NCBI GenBank assembly: GCA_950022655.1
Contig: OX465590.1
Location: 38,019,218 to 38,083,217, forward strand
Reading direction: 5' to 3'
From: Alentia gelatinosa
Taxonomy: Eukaryota > Annelida > Polychaeta > Phyllodocida > Polynoidae
Length of the DNA stretch: 64,000 nucleotides
Shown here: positions 1 to 9,774 of the stretch, one piece after another
How the letters are laid out: every line of letters begins with the position of its first letter
How positions within the stretch are numbered: position 1 is the first letter of the stretch
Program-made: the position numbers and the translations under genes
The notes under the pieces: model-generated
Told to the model about the DNA's origin: nothing
The model's input: the letters and a program-made list of their open reading frames with translations, nothing else
The model's database searches: none

Positions 1-54
1 CACCTCCGTCTACGACGTCGGTGGGTATTTCGACAGATCGGAAAGTCGGTAATC

Positions 55-360
55 ATTCTGTAAAAGTATAATAACATAGTTCTCCCATATTATAGAACGT
101 CATGACCATGCTGCACAACCTACAAAACGACATGATAATTGATGGTTCGTACGGAACGAGGCGTTTACGCCCAGTTCCGAAAAAAGACGTGAATTATTAT
201 CGAATATTGTGGCTTTCAAAAGCATGGTCACGACGTTCTATGGTTATTATTTACCCAAAATTAAGAAAAATCATTAACTGGAAATGTGGTGTGCAAAGAT
301 GTGGCACCCAGAGAAGCATGGTCCAGGAAAGTGACGTCTGTAAAATTGGCATCTGGAAGA
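55..360. mobile_element. Foldback element, FB-epsilon copy 1
   Basis: An imperfect palindrome runs from CCATGCTGCACAAC at 106 to AAAGCATGG ending at 227, with a tip reading GAGGCGTTTACGCC. The same arms, tip and flanks recur at 56095-56440 and in degraded form at 24240-24570, so this is a dispersed repeat. No long frame is present; it is a non-autonomous foldback element. Confidence 0.65.
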
Positions 361-945
361 AGAGTCCAGAAAATTGGTCTTAATTAGTCAGTTGGTATTT
401 ATAAAGAACTGCATCCAGAATCCTATATATAGACAGAACTCCACGAGTTTGGATGTGCCACAATCGTCATTGAGGCAAAGCCGAGTAACAATTATGGCAC
501 ATCCAAACGAGTGGAGTATTGTGTATTTTACGATTTGAGTGCGGTTCAGGGAGCTGTTTCAAAAGTCGAGTGAAGTCTCGCCAGCGGCACGTCACATTTC
601 AAAGCGAGAGGCAGCAACAGCGAGCGGCACTTTGAATCAAAGCGGCAGCAAAACCGCTACCAATACCCAATAGCGAGCGGCACCTCCACCTCGACAACGA
701 TGTTTCAACTGCCATTGTTAGCTCTCACTTTGGTGGTGAGTACTCTCGTTTAGCACCCTCCTGAATTTTGAAACAGCTCCCTGGATTAATCTCACCCCTT
801 TCTTTGACATTAGATAACATCACAATATCAGAATAATTAGAATATACTTAGCAAATCTATATGACGTCATCTTACATTCACTACGCCATGATCAAGGTGT
901 AGTATTGATACTTTACAGGGTGATAGATTGTTTCATTAGTTCTCA
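360..945 (-). mobile_element. Foldback element, FB-beta copy, split by a MITE
   Basis: Read on the minus strand this matches the elements at 26896-27262 and 12215-12565: a core that begins near TTACATTCACTACGCC and holds TGACGTCA at 862-869, an inverted ATCTCACCCC motif, and a palindrome with arms around ACTCCACGAGTTTGGATG. The palindrome tip at 471-485 is the complement of CTCGGCTTTGCCTCA. The copy is cut in two by the MITE at 547-783. Confidence 0.7.
547..783. mobile_element. MITE with CAGGGAGCTGTTTCA ends
   Basis: Perfect terminal inverted repeats CAGGGAGCTGTTTCA face each other. The interior repeats the motif AGCGGCA several times, as do the related sequences at 27840-28775 and 59622-59924. 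The CAGGG start is hAT-like, but I could not resolve a clear 8-bp target duplication. It sits precisely inside the foldback copy around it, so it is the younger insertion. Confidence 0.65.
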
Positions 946-957
946 GCTGGCAGCTCA

Positions 958-1812
958 AATGATCTAAGATGTTTCATATACTACGGTTTAAGGGCTTTCC
1001 AATGGTATACAGCACATGTATGTAGGGTGTGTAGTTGTCTCAAAACAATTCGCTCCGTATTTGTATCGGGTGGGTGGCTGACGGGGCCTCAGCGACCGGC
1101 ATTGGCAATGTATGCAAATTTAGAAATGTGGAGATTGGGTTAATTCAGTTCATTTTAAAGTATGAAACACTAACTTGGGAGTTATATTGTCATTTATGGG
1201 AAGAGATATGGAATTAAGTAAACTTTCATGGAAAATAGGTGTGGAGAGGAAGGGTCGGAGACGTTCGGGCAGAATTTCGCCTAACAGACGAGATATCTTT
1301 GAGCTGCCGGTTGCCAACTCATGAAACAATCTATCCAAATGATCTAAAATGTTTCATGTAGTACAGTATCAGGCCTTTCCAATGATATATAGAACATGTA
1401 TGTAGGGTATGGGGTTGTCTCAAAACAATTCACACAGTATTTGTATCGGGTGGGTGGCTGACGGAGGCTCAGTGACCGGCATTGACAATGCACACAAACT
1501 TCAAAATGTGGAGTCTGAGTCAATCGAGTTCATTTAAAAGTATGAAACACTAACTTTGGAGTTATATTTTATGTCATTTATGTGAGAAAATATAGAATTA
1601 AGTTAATTTTCATGGAAAATAGGTGTGAAGAGGAAGGGTCAGAGATGTTCGGGTAGAATTTGGTCTAACAACCGACATACCTTTAAGCTGCCAGTTGCCA
1701 ACTCATGAAACAATCTATCCAAATGATCTAAAAATTTTCATGTAGTACAGTATCAGGCCTTTCTAATGATATATAGAACATGTATGTAGGATATGTGGTT
1801 GTCTCAAAATAA
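958..1812. repeat. Tandem repeat, about 380-bp unit, two and a fraction copies
   Basis: The string ATGATCTAA(A/G)ATGTTTCAT begins near 959 and 1338 and in mutated form near 1721. Between them run parallel copies including the strings GTTGTCTCAAAACAATTC and TATTTGTATCGGGTGGGTGG. Spacing is about 379 and 383 bp. No coding potential is evident. Confidence 0.8.
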
Positions 1813-2008
1813 TCTTTGTCTTGGCTTATAATCAACCATGAACCGTGTATTATTGATATTAGGGTAGGGCTAAGCCCCTAGCGGATGACTGGGGAACTAC
1901 TATATGCAGTGTATTCACCCAACCGTGACGGCCGCGCAGCGACCGGCCGGGAGACATAGATAACAGCCTCACACCTCTGTTGCCATTCCTTCTGTCTCCA
2001 CTTCTTTG

Positions 2009-2165
2009 GTATGAGTGAGTCAGTATTGGTCAGTCAGTATTGGTGAGTCAGTATTGGTCAGTCAGTATGAGTGAGTCACTATTGGTTAGTTGGAAATGGT
2101 CAGTTTCTACTGGTTAATCGGTATCCTTCAGCCAGAATCAGTGAGTCAGTATTGGTGTGTCAGTG
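2009..2165. repeat. Degenerate minisatellite (GAGTCAGTATTGGT-type)
   Basis: About ten short units of the type (G)AGTCAGTATTGGT occur head to tail, alternating with GTCAGTCAGTATTGGT. The array decays toward the right. It is non-coding simple DNA. Confidence 0.75.
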
Positions 2166-2298
2166 TGGTTCCATGTTAGCTGACCTGCTGGCCTTTTTCA
2201 TGTAAGTTCGATAATAAATTCCTTGTTAGTGAAAATTCTGTTTGACGTGGGATTTAGTTAAGCAGATAGGTTAGCCATTTTTGTTGTTTGGAGTGTTA

Positions 2299-2470
2299 AG
2301 CCGGGGCCCCACCTACCACGATGGTCTACGACATACTTCCCGATGGCTACGATTTGAATTGCCCAAATCTTGGCCTATCGGGAGGTCCCCGATAGTTCCA
2401 AATCATGGACATGATTTGAAATGTAGAGCGTAGAGCGTAGAAACGCCATTTGAGGACAAAAAACATAAAC
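2299..2470 (+). mobile_element. MITE-C, left half only
   Basis: It starts with GCCGGGGCCCCACCTACCAC directly after a TTA trinucleotide, like the full MITE-C copies at 16149-16640 and 33747-34137. It includes CTACGATTTGAATTGCCC and the string CATAAACCATGG shared in reverse with 16.5 kb. The other terminus is absent; a poly(T) run begins where the match ends. Confidence 0.6.
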
Positions 2471-2890
2471 CATGGTGATTTTTTTTTTTTTTTTTTATTC
2501 AATGAAAAGGTTTCACGACGTACAAAGTTCACCATCCAGGGGTGTTCTTCCACTTTGGAGTCACATATACACAAGATACGGACATAACAGGACAACGATA
2601 GTGACAGTACAAACAAGATCATCACAGGACCATACAATTAAAGTTAAAGTTAAACGATTTAGTTCTTATGAACTTTCTATTCTGTATATCTCGTGATATT
2701 TTTATAAAATTAAGTTTCATCGAGTATATCCATTGACATCATTACTTCTTTAAGATTGGCTTTAAAGGCATCTCCATACGGCTTTAGCTGTTGTTGGTGA
2801 TAATTCAATCTGGGCATCAATGTAGATGAAATATATTTTGATTTTGGAAATATTGAATGAATCTGAATAATCTTTTAGAGATTGCTGGTT
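2471..2890 (-). mobile_element. Poly(A)-tailed retrosequence, 5' truncated
   Basis: On the minus strand the segment ends in TTGAATAAA followed at once by an 18-base A run (T run at 2480-2497), the mark of a reverse-transcribed 3' end. Upstream is a short open stretch ending FKANLKEVMMSMDILDET and a stop. This could be a LINE ORF2 tail or a processed transcript of another gene; I do not recognise the protein. No target duplication was resolved. Confidence 0.4.
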
Positions 2891-2905
2891 CCCGTAAAAA
2901 GAACA

Positions 2906-3330
2906 CTGCACGAAAACCACCATTTTACATATATATACGCCATCGCGATAACGCACGTATCGGCTGTATCGTGCCTTGTTTATACTTGTATACACCTCTT
3001 ATCCCCGACTGTGTTTGGGGCGTCTACGAGACAGTTTCCATATGTAGACGCCCGCGACTTGGCTGTATTTCACGCCTGGCGTATCCAAGATAAAACTTGC
3101 TCTGTGCGATATATATACGGCAGGCGTATATATGATACCAAAAAAAAAGAATTGCGACCCGCGGCCCGCCCCGGCCTGTGGGTGTTGGTAGAGGATGCAC
3201 CAACACTGATCCGCCACCCGCGACCTCCTAACACTACCCCCTAAAGCCCCCCCCGCCCGACACCCCACCACCCCACCACCCTACACTCACTCAACCCACA
3301 GTGAAGCCCTGGTACACGCCCAGGGCTTGT
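2906..3330. mobile_element. Fragment of the CACTGCACGAAAACCA element, with C-rich tail
   Basis: It begins with CACTGCACGAAAACCACC, the terminus of the element at 20323-21360, and shares CATATATATACGCCATCGCG and GATAAAACTTGCTCTGTGCG with that family. After an A run near 3139 it passes into G+C-rich, C-homopolymer-rich DNA (3150-3300) that partly mirrors the G-rich stretch near 20740. Only part of one element is present. Confidence 0.55.
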
Positions 3331-3539
3331 ATATGAATCGCAAGGAATTCTATGGTCATGTACTATGGAATTCACTGTCAGTACCTACTAGGAAGATACC
3401 GACATTGTCAATTTAAAAAAAAAATAAACAAGGAATCTCTAAGGGAAACTATACTGATACTACTAAATGTTTAAAATATATATCATCTCTTAAAATGTCG
3501 CCTAGCAAGACTCTGTTACTGCTTTTTGTTACCTGAATC

Positions 3540-3866
3540 CATTCGTTTTTACCTATTGTTACGTTCTCTTCAACAACTAAGTATCTTTACCCAACAGTAT
3601 AATATTCGATATTATGTATAATATGTGACCAACCCTGATAAGGTAAGATAAATCGGAGTTATATAGGGAAATATGCCCAGGTCTGTTTTCAGACGAGTAC
3701 ATTGTGTACAAAAACGGCAGGTCTATGAAAACCAGCCACTGGCTGATAGCATTGCTGTAGCTATTGATAACATTAATGTTTATGAACACGAGAAAATGAT
3801 GTAAAATTTTTTTGGTAAAATCAATGATGATTGTCAATAAACAACTTGAAAAAAAAAAAAAAAATT
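3540..3866 (+). mobile_element. Poly(A)-tailed retrosequence
   Basis: The segment ends with TCAATAAACAACTTG followed by a 16-base A run, a polyadenylation signal and tail. A 43-codon open stretch (start 3672, stop about 3801) lies just upstream, beginning MPRSVFRRVHCVQK. I do not recognise it. A LINE 3' end or a processed pseudogene are both possible; the 5' boundary is a guess. Confidence 0.35.
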
Positions 3867-4894
3867 ATACATATTCCTGTTGATGATACTTGAGAACAAC
3901 TATTAAATCCATTCTCTGGGTTTATTGAAACATTCTCGATAGTTTCAAATATAAATGGCTTACTGATCAATAATTTCTTATGATATTCTCTTACTTTTAT
4001 TTGATGAGATTTTAGTATACCGCGCTCTTCCATTATGAATGGAAAAAACGTTTGCTCCTAGTATTTAGATCATTATTGCTGTTCCTTTCAATACGTATGA
4101 TATGTAGAAAATTACTCCAACCACTCCAACTATCTAGCATGTTAAACATTCTATGATGACAGTAGGCTGGAATAAAGCATGATCTGCTAGATAAATGGGT
4201 AATCATAACAAATAATAGATCCACAGTATTTCCCATTTGATGGTATAAAGTAGAGGTATTTGCAATCATTTATACCAAAGCTTTCAGAATAAGTAGATCT
4301 TTCCCAGGCCTTTTATCTAAATGCTACAATGTATGAAGCCTGTTCCATTGGCTGATTATTCTGAACGTTCTGCAGTCAGGAACCACCGTTGCAAAATCAG
4401 TGAATTGAAACATTTTCAACAAGTTCAGGTCTATACGTCCCTCTCATGGCTAGGTAATATTTATTTCTGTGGGACGAAAGTATTCATCAGAATTCTCCGT
4501 ATCTATAATAAAGCAAACTGAGTATTTTGTGTTCTACATGTAAATAAAGATGAACACATTTATATGGTAAATAATATACACTCATTTCTGTTATTTGTTA
4601 TTTCAAACCAGACAAAGTCTTTTGGATTACTTTCTTTAGTGGAAAGCCCCTCATGTGTTATTGGGTTTTGCTTTGTCATCAAGACCCATGCGCTCCTTCG
4701 AAGGGGTCAGGGTCAACTCAAGAAGTCAGTGCCACTTTCGTCGGCAAATGTAAACGAGCTTTAATATAGTCATCCACCACCTGAGTATGTTGAGGACCAT
4801 GTGAGACCAGACATGACAAATGGCCAAAGTACCATTTTCTGATAATACATACTTTGTTTTAATCTCTGTCTAATATAACTGGAACTATTCAAAA
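3867..4894. other. No recognisable feature
   Basis: A+T-rich DNA with only short shadow frames. I see no repeat shared with the rest of the window, no splice-flanked coding stretch and no RNA gene. Confidence 0.4.
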
Positions 4895-5125
4895 GTATGA
4901 AGTGCATATCATTACATACCTGTGGTCGGATATGTATGAAATACTATTGCTACTATGGGTACAGTATTAAGAGAAAATGTGATTACTGAGACCGTAAGGA
5001 TGGCCGTTAGAAAGAATTTCGAAACGTGATATACACCACAGGGGGAGGGACGTATCATATGTTACAAAAGACCGAAAATGATATCCCTATGGGCTCAGTT
5101 ACTATATTTTCTTATCATTGTATAT
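4895..5125. repeat. Decayed hairpin element related to 27430-27730
   Basis: The sequence TGATTACTGAGACCGTAAGGATGGCCG and its inverted partner around GATATCCCTATGGGCTCAGT match the cleaner hairpin at 27.5-27.7 kb, whose arms carry GACTGAGCCCGAAAG. A third fragment is at 9105-9200. Divergence is high, so this is an old copy. Confidence 0.45.
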
Positions 5126-6168
5126 CTGAAGGAATTTGAAATGCTACTTTAGTTACTTACATAGCCATAGATTTACTACCTGTTAGTATTTGATACATGT
5201 TCGACCATAGGTATACAACAATAACTAGGAGGAAATAGTATGTTCATCATCGATGAAAGAGCATGCAATTATGAATGAATAACAATTAAAAGTTTTTGAA
5301 TATATTCAGTCCAAGGATCATTTTCTGTAACCCACATGCACCCAGTCAACTTACCCTTTCTGCAACTGACTGAGTCTAGGATCCAAACATATCAAGCACC
5401 AGTAGGTCAATGAGGTATTTCAGTCCTAAATGATTGGTCATGGTCATCTGGGCACACCTCTAAGACCCTGAGACACTGGCCCTCTGCTCCTTTCACAATA
5501 TCACAGTGAATAGCATGCGCAGAGTGAAGGTATAGTTTTTTTTTGCAAAAGCTGGAAGTTCATGTGAGCACATTCACCTTTAGGCAATGTATATACTGTC
5601 TGCAAGCATGCTCTAACAAGGTTCGCGCCGTAGTGAATGACCGCTAGCACGTAAATCATCAAAATGGCATTTTGTCATGATTTTAGGTATATATATCTTA
5701 GGGAAATGACCTTACTTTTGATTGAATGGTCTCCGCGTTTGGTCGGTCGTCTAGTTTATTTAGATCTCCTCTTACAGTGTCGGCCTTTGTAGACTTGACG
5801 GCAAACCATGAACGGAAACATTATAACATTGTCAAATAACTCAAAGGAACACAATTGTGATCTATTTACTGGATCCTTAAGGACCAATAAAAGAAATCAT
5901 AAAAAGAAATAACATAAAGATACATTCAGATTAGGTAAAGATAGATTGTCAGTGGAACTATTCAAAATCACTTGAGTTGCACCATATCCTCATAATGCTG
6001 TCTCTGTATCCTTGGTTTTATCATTCACCTTTTTAAAAGGAACATATAGGAACTCTGTACAGACATAACTGGGACATATATGTATATCTTTTATGTGCCG
6101 GGTTGAGATAAAGCTCGCATCACCTAGTGGGTGAATGATAAAGTACATATCAAGTTGAAGTTTGATAA
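5126..6168. other. No recognisable feature
   Basis: A+T-rich sequence without long frames or clear repeats. A weak GGTTGAGATAAAGC motif near 6101-6117 resembles foldback core ends but stands alone. Confidence 0.35.
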
Positions 6169-6450
6169 GGCCCGGCGTCCACCTACTACGATATGGCTCC
6201 GATATGGTCTACGATGCACCTCTCGATAAAAAATCAAAATCGCATCGGAAGTTCACCTAATATTGGCGCAGTTGACCACGTTTCTGCGATTAGACACTGA
6301 TTAAAACCCTATACAATGCGTGGTGGATTGGCATGTCTAGACATATGTCTAGGATTTTGTACCTTCCCGATATGTCTCCGATATCGACTTTTTGTATCGG
6401 AGCCATATCGGTAGGTGTAAACTTTTATTGTAGTAGGTGGACGCCCGGCC
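6169..6450. mobile_element. MITE-A, full-length copy
   Basis: Terminal inverted repeats GGCCCGGCGTCCACCTACTA and TAGTAGGTGGACGCCCGGCC bound 282 bp of internally symmetrical sequence containing CCGATATGTCTCCGATATCG. Matching copies are at 12759-13029, 16704-17154 and 56471-56752, with halves at 29862 and 49679. Flanks read TAA outside both ends in several copies, suggesting a short TA/TAA target as in PIF/Harbinger or Tc1/mariner MITEs. Confidence 0.8.
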
Positions 6451-6514
6451 TAATACTACACATCAACTACGCAGAGGATTCACCCACCAGTATTAGAATC
6501 AGGTTCATAATATT

Positions 6515-8037
6515 TATCCTACCCCTAATAAAAAAAAGCCATAGGTTTAACATTGCCTCAGTGTATTTGACGGAGCGTTGAATAAAGTGTTATTTATGCA
6601 CCAAGGTGAATACAAATAAAAATGGACCAATCAGGGACAGGATAACCAAAGTAGATCCAGCAGGATTAATAGATGTGGCCATCCTCCAATGAGTGTCAAC
6701 ACGCTGCTAGCATGGATAATTACAAAATTTTCTCTGTATGTCGGTGAGATGGGGTAGGATAAATACGAAACCGAACTCTAGTTAGCGTTGTCAACACTGT
6801 AAAAAATTTCCCGTGAATTTTACGGTATTTCCCAGGCAACTGGGGTGCCAGGGAAATACCGTAAATTGTACGGGTGACCGTAATATATTTTTTACCGTAA
6901 ATTATAACTGTCCTAGACTGTATTTTCCTAACGGTTTAAACCTGTAATATATTTCAGACCATGAATTTTCACTGTAATAAACTGTATTTTGAAAACGGTT
7001 CAGACCTGTAAATACAGAGGAGCAAAGCTGTATGAAATATACTATATGCACAGCCCTTCGTTATACATATACCAGAAATCTTGTTATTGAGGTTCTTGTT
7101 ATTGAGAATTGTTATATGTAGAGGGCCACCTCTAGAGTATGTATACAGAATTTCTGAAATTTCAAACCTCCAACCCCTCCTCCCAAACTTTCATGCAATC
7201 GATCAAAGAAAGAGCATATGCAGAATTTCCTAAATACTTGACCCTCCAGTCCCCCCCCCCCCTGTGCACATGGCATTTTATGAATGGCCCCTAGGAGATT
7301 ATGAATATAAAAGTGAATATTTTGTATTGGCTACCATCATATATTCTCTATCAGCCAATTGGCTTATCAGTATCATTAATAATTATTATCAATGATATTT
7401 CAACATTTAAGTTTTTCAACTCTAATGTTATTAGTGCAAACTATTTTACAGGAATACTCATCAGAATCTGACAGTACAAGCCTGCATTTGATATAGTAGG
7501 ATGAAGTCTATCCTACATATGTTTTAGAAATGTCCTATGAAAGTGGTGTCTAATCCCCTTTATGATATTGATGTCATGACAACTTGAGAATAAATGTGCT
7601 CTAAATGGCAGGAACTTCAAGGAGATCGATGAATATCTATTACACATTTTGATGAAGTTAACTCTTGCATTTTATTCTCCACTTTGATTTGTTGCTGATA
7701 TTGGAGTTAATCTAAGTGTATCTAATATGTCCATATTTACAAATTTATACTGTAAACTGACCGTAGATTGGGTGGATTACAGTCCTGAATATTTTTACAG
7801 TTGAATACCGTCTTTTGGTATCAAATATACGGTATGGAACTGTGAGTAAGATTACAGTGATATACCGTCCATGTTTATGGTAGTATACTGTATATTTTAC
7901 GGAAATCTTTTACAGTGAATGTTTATACCACTCTGGCAGGTCTGCTACTCACTACACTCGGCTAACGCCTCATGTAGTAATACACAACCTGCCCATCGTG
8001 GCATAAACATTGACAAGGCTTACTCTCGTTTGGTTTC
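6515..8037 (+). mobile_element. Foldback element split by the CACTGTAAAA element
   Basis: A core begins TTTATCCTACCCCTAATAAA and ends GGGGTAGGATAAATACGAAA, then an arm GAAACCGAACTCTAGTTAGC runs up to 6794. The other arm and tip resume at 7918 and end GTTTGGTTTC near 8037; the tip reads ACTCGGCTAACGCCTC. Joining the flanks of the inserted element restores the palindrome through GTTGTCAATGTTTATACCAC, so the split is certain in outline. Confidence 0.7.
6795..7917. mobile_element. 1.1-kb element with CACTGTAAAA termini
   Basis: The ends are CACTGTAAAAAATTTCC and, inverted, GGAAATCTTTTACAGTG, matching at 16 of 17 positions. Subterminal regions repeat short motifs such as ACGGTA, TACAGT and ACCGTAAA on both strands. 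No transposase frame is visible. The reconstructed empty site allows at most a 2-bp (AA) duplication. The superfamily is unknown. Confidence 0.7.
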
Positions 8038-8096
8038 TACTAAGTATGCATAAGAACAATACAATGGGTATTTATCCAGTGATTGTCTTTTGGCAG

Positions 8097-8179
8097 GCAC
8101 TACTACCATGAGGACTTCCGTACTTTGCATCCTTCTGCTGAGCATTGCAATGCTTTCCCATCAGGCAGGAGGTGCAGCA
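8097..8179 (+). CDS. Possible host exon encoding a signal peptide (partial gene)
   Basis: An AG acceptor after the pyrimidine-rich stretch GATTGTCTTTTGGCAG is followed 11 bases later by ACCATG and 24 codons reading MRTSVLCILLLSIAMLS..., ending at a GTGAGT donor in phase 0. The peptide has a basic start, a hydrophobic core of leucine, isoleucine and alanine, and small residues (GGAA) at its end, the form of a secretory signal peptide. It would be the first coding exon of a small secreted protein with an upstream untranslated exon. The segment lies between two mobile elements and matches neither. I do not know the family; a chance frame is possible. Confidence 0.4.
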
Positions 8180-8184
8180 GTGAG

Positions 8185-8545
8185 TATTCATTTATAAATA
8201 TATACACAATATTGACTGGTTTCAGATACAAGCGGTCGCATGAGTTGACGCGTAGTAATATCCAAGCGTATGCGAGGATATTGCACAGAGTCAACTCCGA
8301 GGAGCATACGGCCGCTTTTATCTGAAACCAGTCTATATTGTATTTATTATCCACCTTTTCTGGACAAGTGGCATGTCGATATCAGTTCGTTTTAAGTATG
8401 CACTATTTTTCCATACGCACTATTTTTTCGTATGCGCCACCCAGAGCATACAACATATCTGACTGCGCCGCGTATGTCCATACAAACTCCCTAAGTGTTT
8501 TCTATGGACACTTTGTATTAGGTGGATAATAAAGTCTTATATTGT
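8185..8545 (+). mobile_element. Fragment of the 20323-21360 element family
   Basis: From ACAATATTGACTGGTTTCAG to GGTGGATAATAAAG this is nearly identical to 20880-21225, including the palindrome with arms CTGGTTTCAGATACAAGCGG and the string CATGTCGATATCAGTTCGTT. Neither terminus of the long element is present. Confidence 0.75.
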
Positions 8546-8678
8546 CATCAACTTCTATGAAATGCCGCCCACTGCTGTGCATGATGTATGAATACTGTCC
8601 GGGGAAGTAAGTAAATAGTATATGATCACCCGAAGAAGCTTATTAAACTTCGGCGAAACACCACGAGGAGATGAGATA

Positions 8679-8997
8679 CTATGGAGAAACCAAACAAGAG
8701 TTAATCGTGTTGTTGTTTATCGCACAACGGCAAGATCGCGTATTACTGTGCGAGGCGAAGCCGAGAGCAGTAATACGCGATCTTGCCAGAGTGCAATGAA
8801 CAATAACATGACTAACTCGAGTTTGGTTTAGAATTTATCCTAGCCCGCCTGTCTAAATTACTTCTACATTAACAAATGACGTCGTTTGTCAAGTGTATCC
8901 CACTAGAGCGATATTTTTTATTTTTCTGAACTCCAAACTGAATACAGTGACCCAATGTGTGTAGCCTATGGAGTTTTTTTATTAGGGGTAGGATAAA
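8679..8997 (-). mobile_element. Foldback element FB-alpha, minus-strand copy
   Basis: The long palindrome has arms GCAAGATCGCGTATTACTG and a tip complementary to CTCGGCTTCGCCTCG at 8751-8765. It is followed by a core that ends ATTAGGGGTAGGATAAA. The element is a reverse-oriented relative of 30927-31243 and 24906-25285. A TGACGTCG near 8879 replaces the TGACGTCA found in the other copy. Confidence 0.8.
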
Positions 8998-8999
8998 CC

Positions 9000-9484
9000 A
9001 CATGAACCACGCACTGTTCCACTCAGCCTACCAACACGTTTACTATGTCTGTTTTGGGGGGATTTCCACCGTCTGAATAAATAAATAGTATTTCTTCGTG
9101 TAATTTGAGGTAAATAATGATAAGGAAACATGATTACTGAGCCTGTAATGATGGTTGTTCTTAGTCTTTCATCCAGTAACAGACATGTGTAGATGAACAA
9201 GTTATTTTGCTCATCTATTGGAACAGTCCCCATCTTGGATTGTTTTCCTACGTCCTGCTTATAGATACGAAGCCTGCAGTCTGGAGCCCCCGTAGTATCT
9301 ATAAAAGTAGACCCACCTGTCAAATTTCATTTCATTCTTGACTCATAGTAGGACTTAGTTCCTCTGTGTTGAGTTCTGTGCTGAGGCTGGACTGTGAACT
9401 TTATCATTTAGTTTACGTTTGAGGAATACCGAATATGTTATGAAATAACCCATCTTGTACAATCGTGTACTTCTTGGTTTTCAG
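9000..9484. other. Mostly unassigned, with a decayed hairpin fragment
   Basis: Positions 9105-9200 resemble one arm of the hairpin at 27.5 kb (AATGATAAGGAAACATGATT, GAGCCTGTAATGATGG). The rest shows nothing recognisable. The last bases form the pyrimidine-rich acceptor of the next candidate exon. Confidence 0.35.
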
Positions 9485-9519
9485 GTAGATGCTAATAAAG
9501 ATTCAGTAAAAGAGAGTGA
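9485..9519 (+). other. Candidate micro-exon downstream of the signal-peptide exon
   Basis: The acceptor ACTTCTTGGTTTTCAG precedes GTAGATGCTAATAAAG. Two donors are possible: GTGAGT after 9515 or GTATAAG after 9519. Read in phase 0 from the exon at 8097 it gives VDANKDSVKE(S), an acidic, propeptide-like stretch. Splice-like pairs this close together arise by chance every few kilobases, so this is suggestive only. Confidence 0.2.
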
Positions 9520-9774
9520 GTATAAGATAACTAATCCTTGAAGGACGCATGATGTCTGGAGACATTACTGAACTAAAGACACCATTTTGTCATTTTACCT
9601 TCACTAGTTTATAAAGAAACGGTCATCAGATTTCAATATAATTTGGACAATTTGTGGAAAACATGATAAAAACATGTATATATGACAGTATAAAAACTTC
9701 TTCCCCTTGCGGGACACTATCGCAACTGGCCCCATTTCTAAGAACGTTGTCTGGCCACAGGTGGTCATTCTTAA

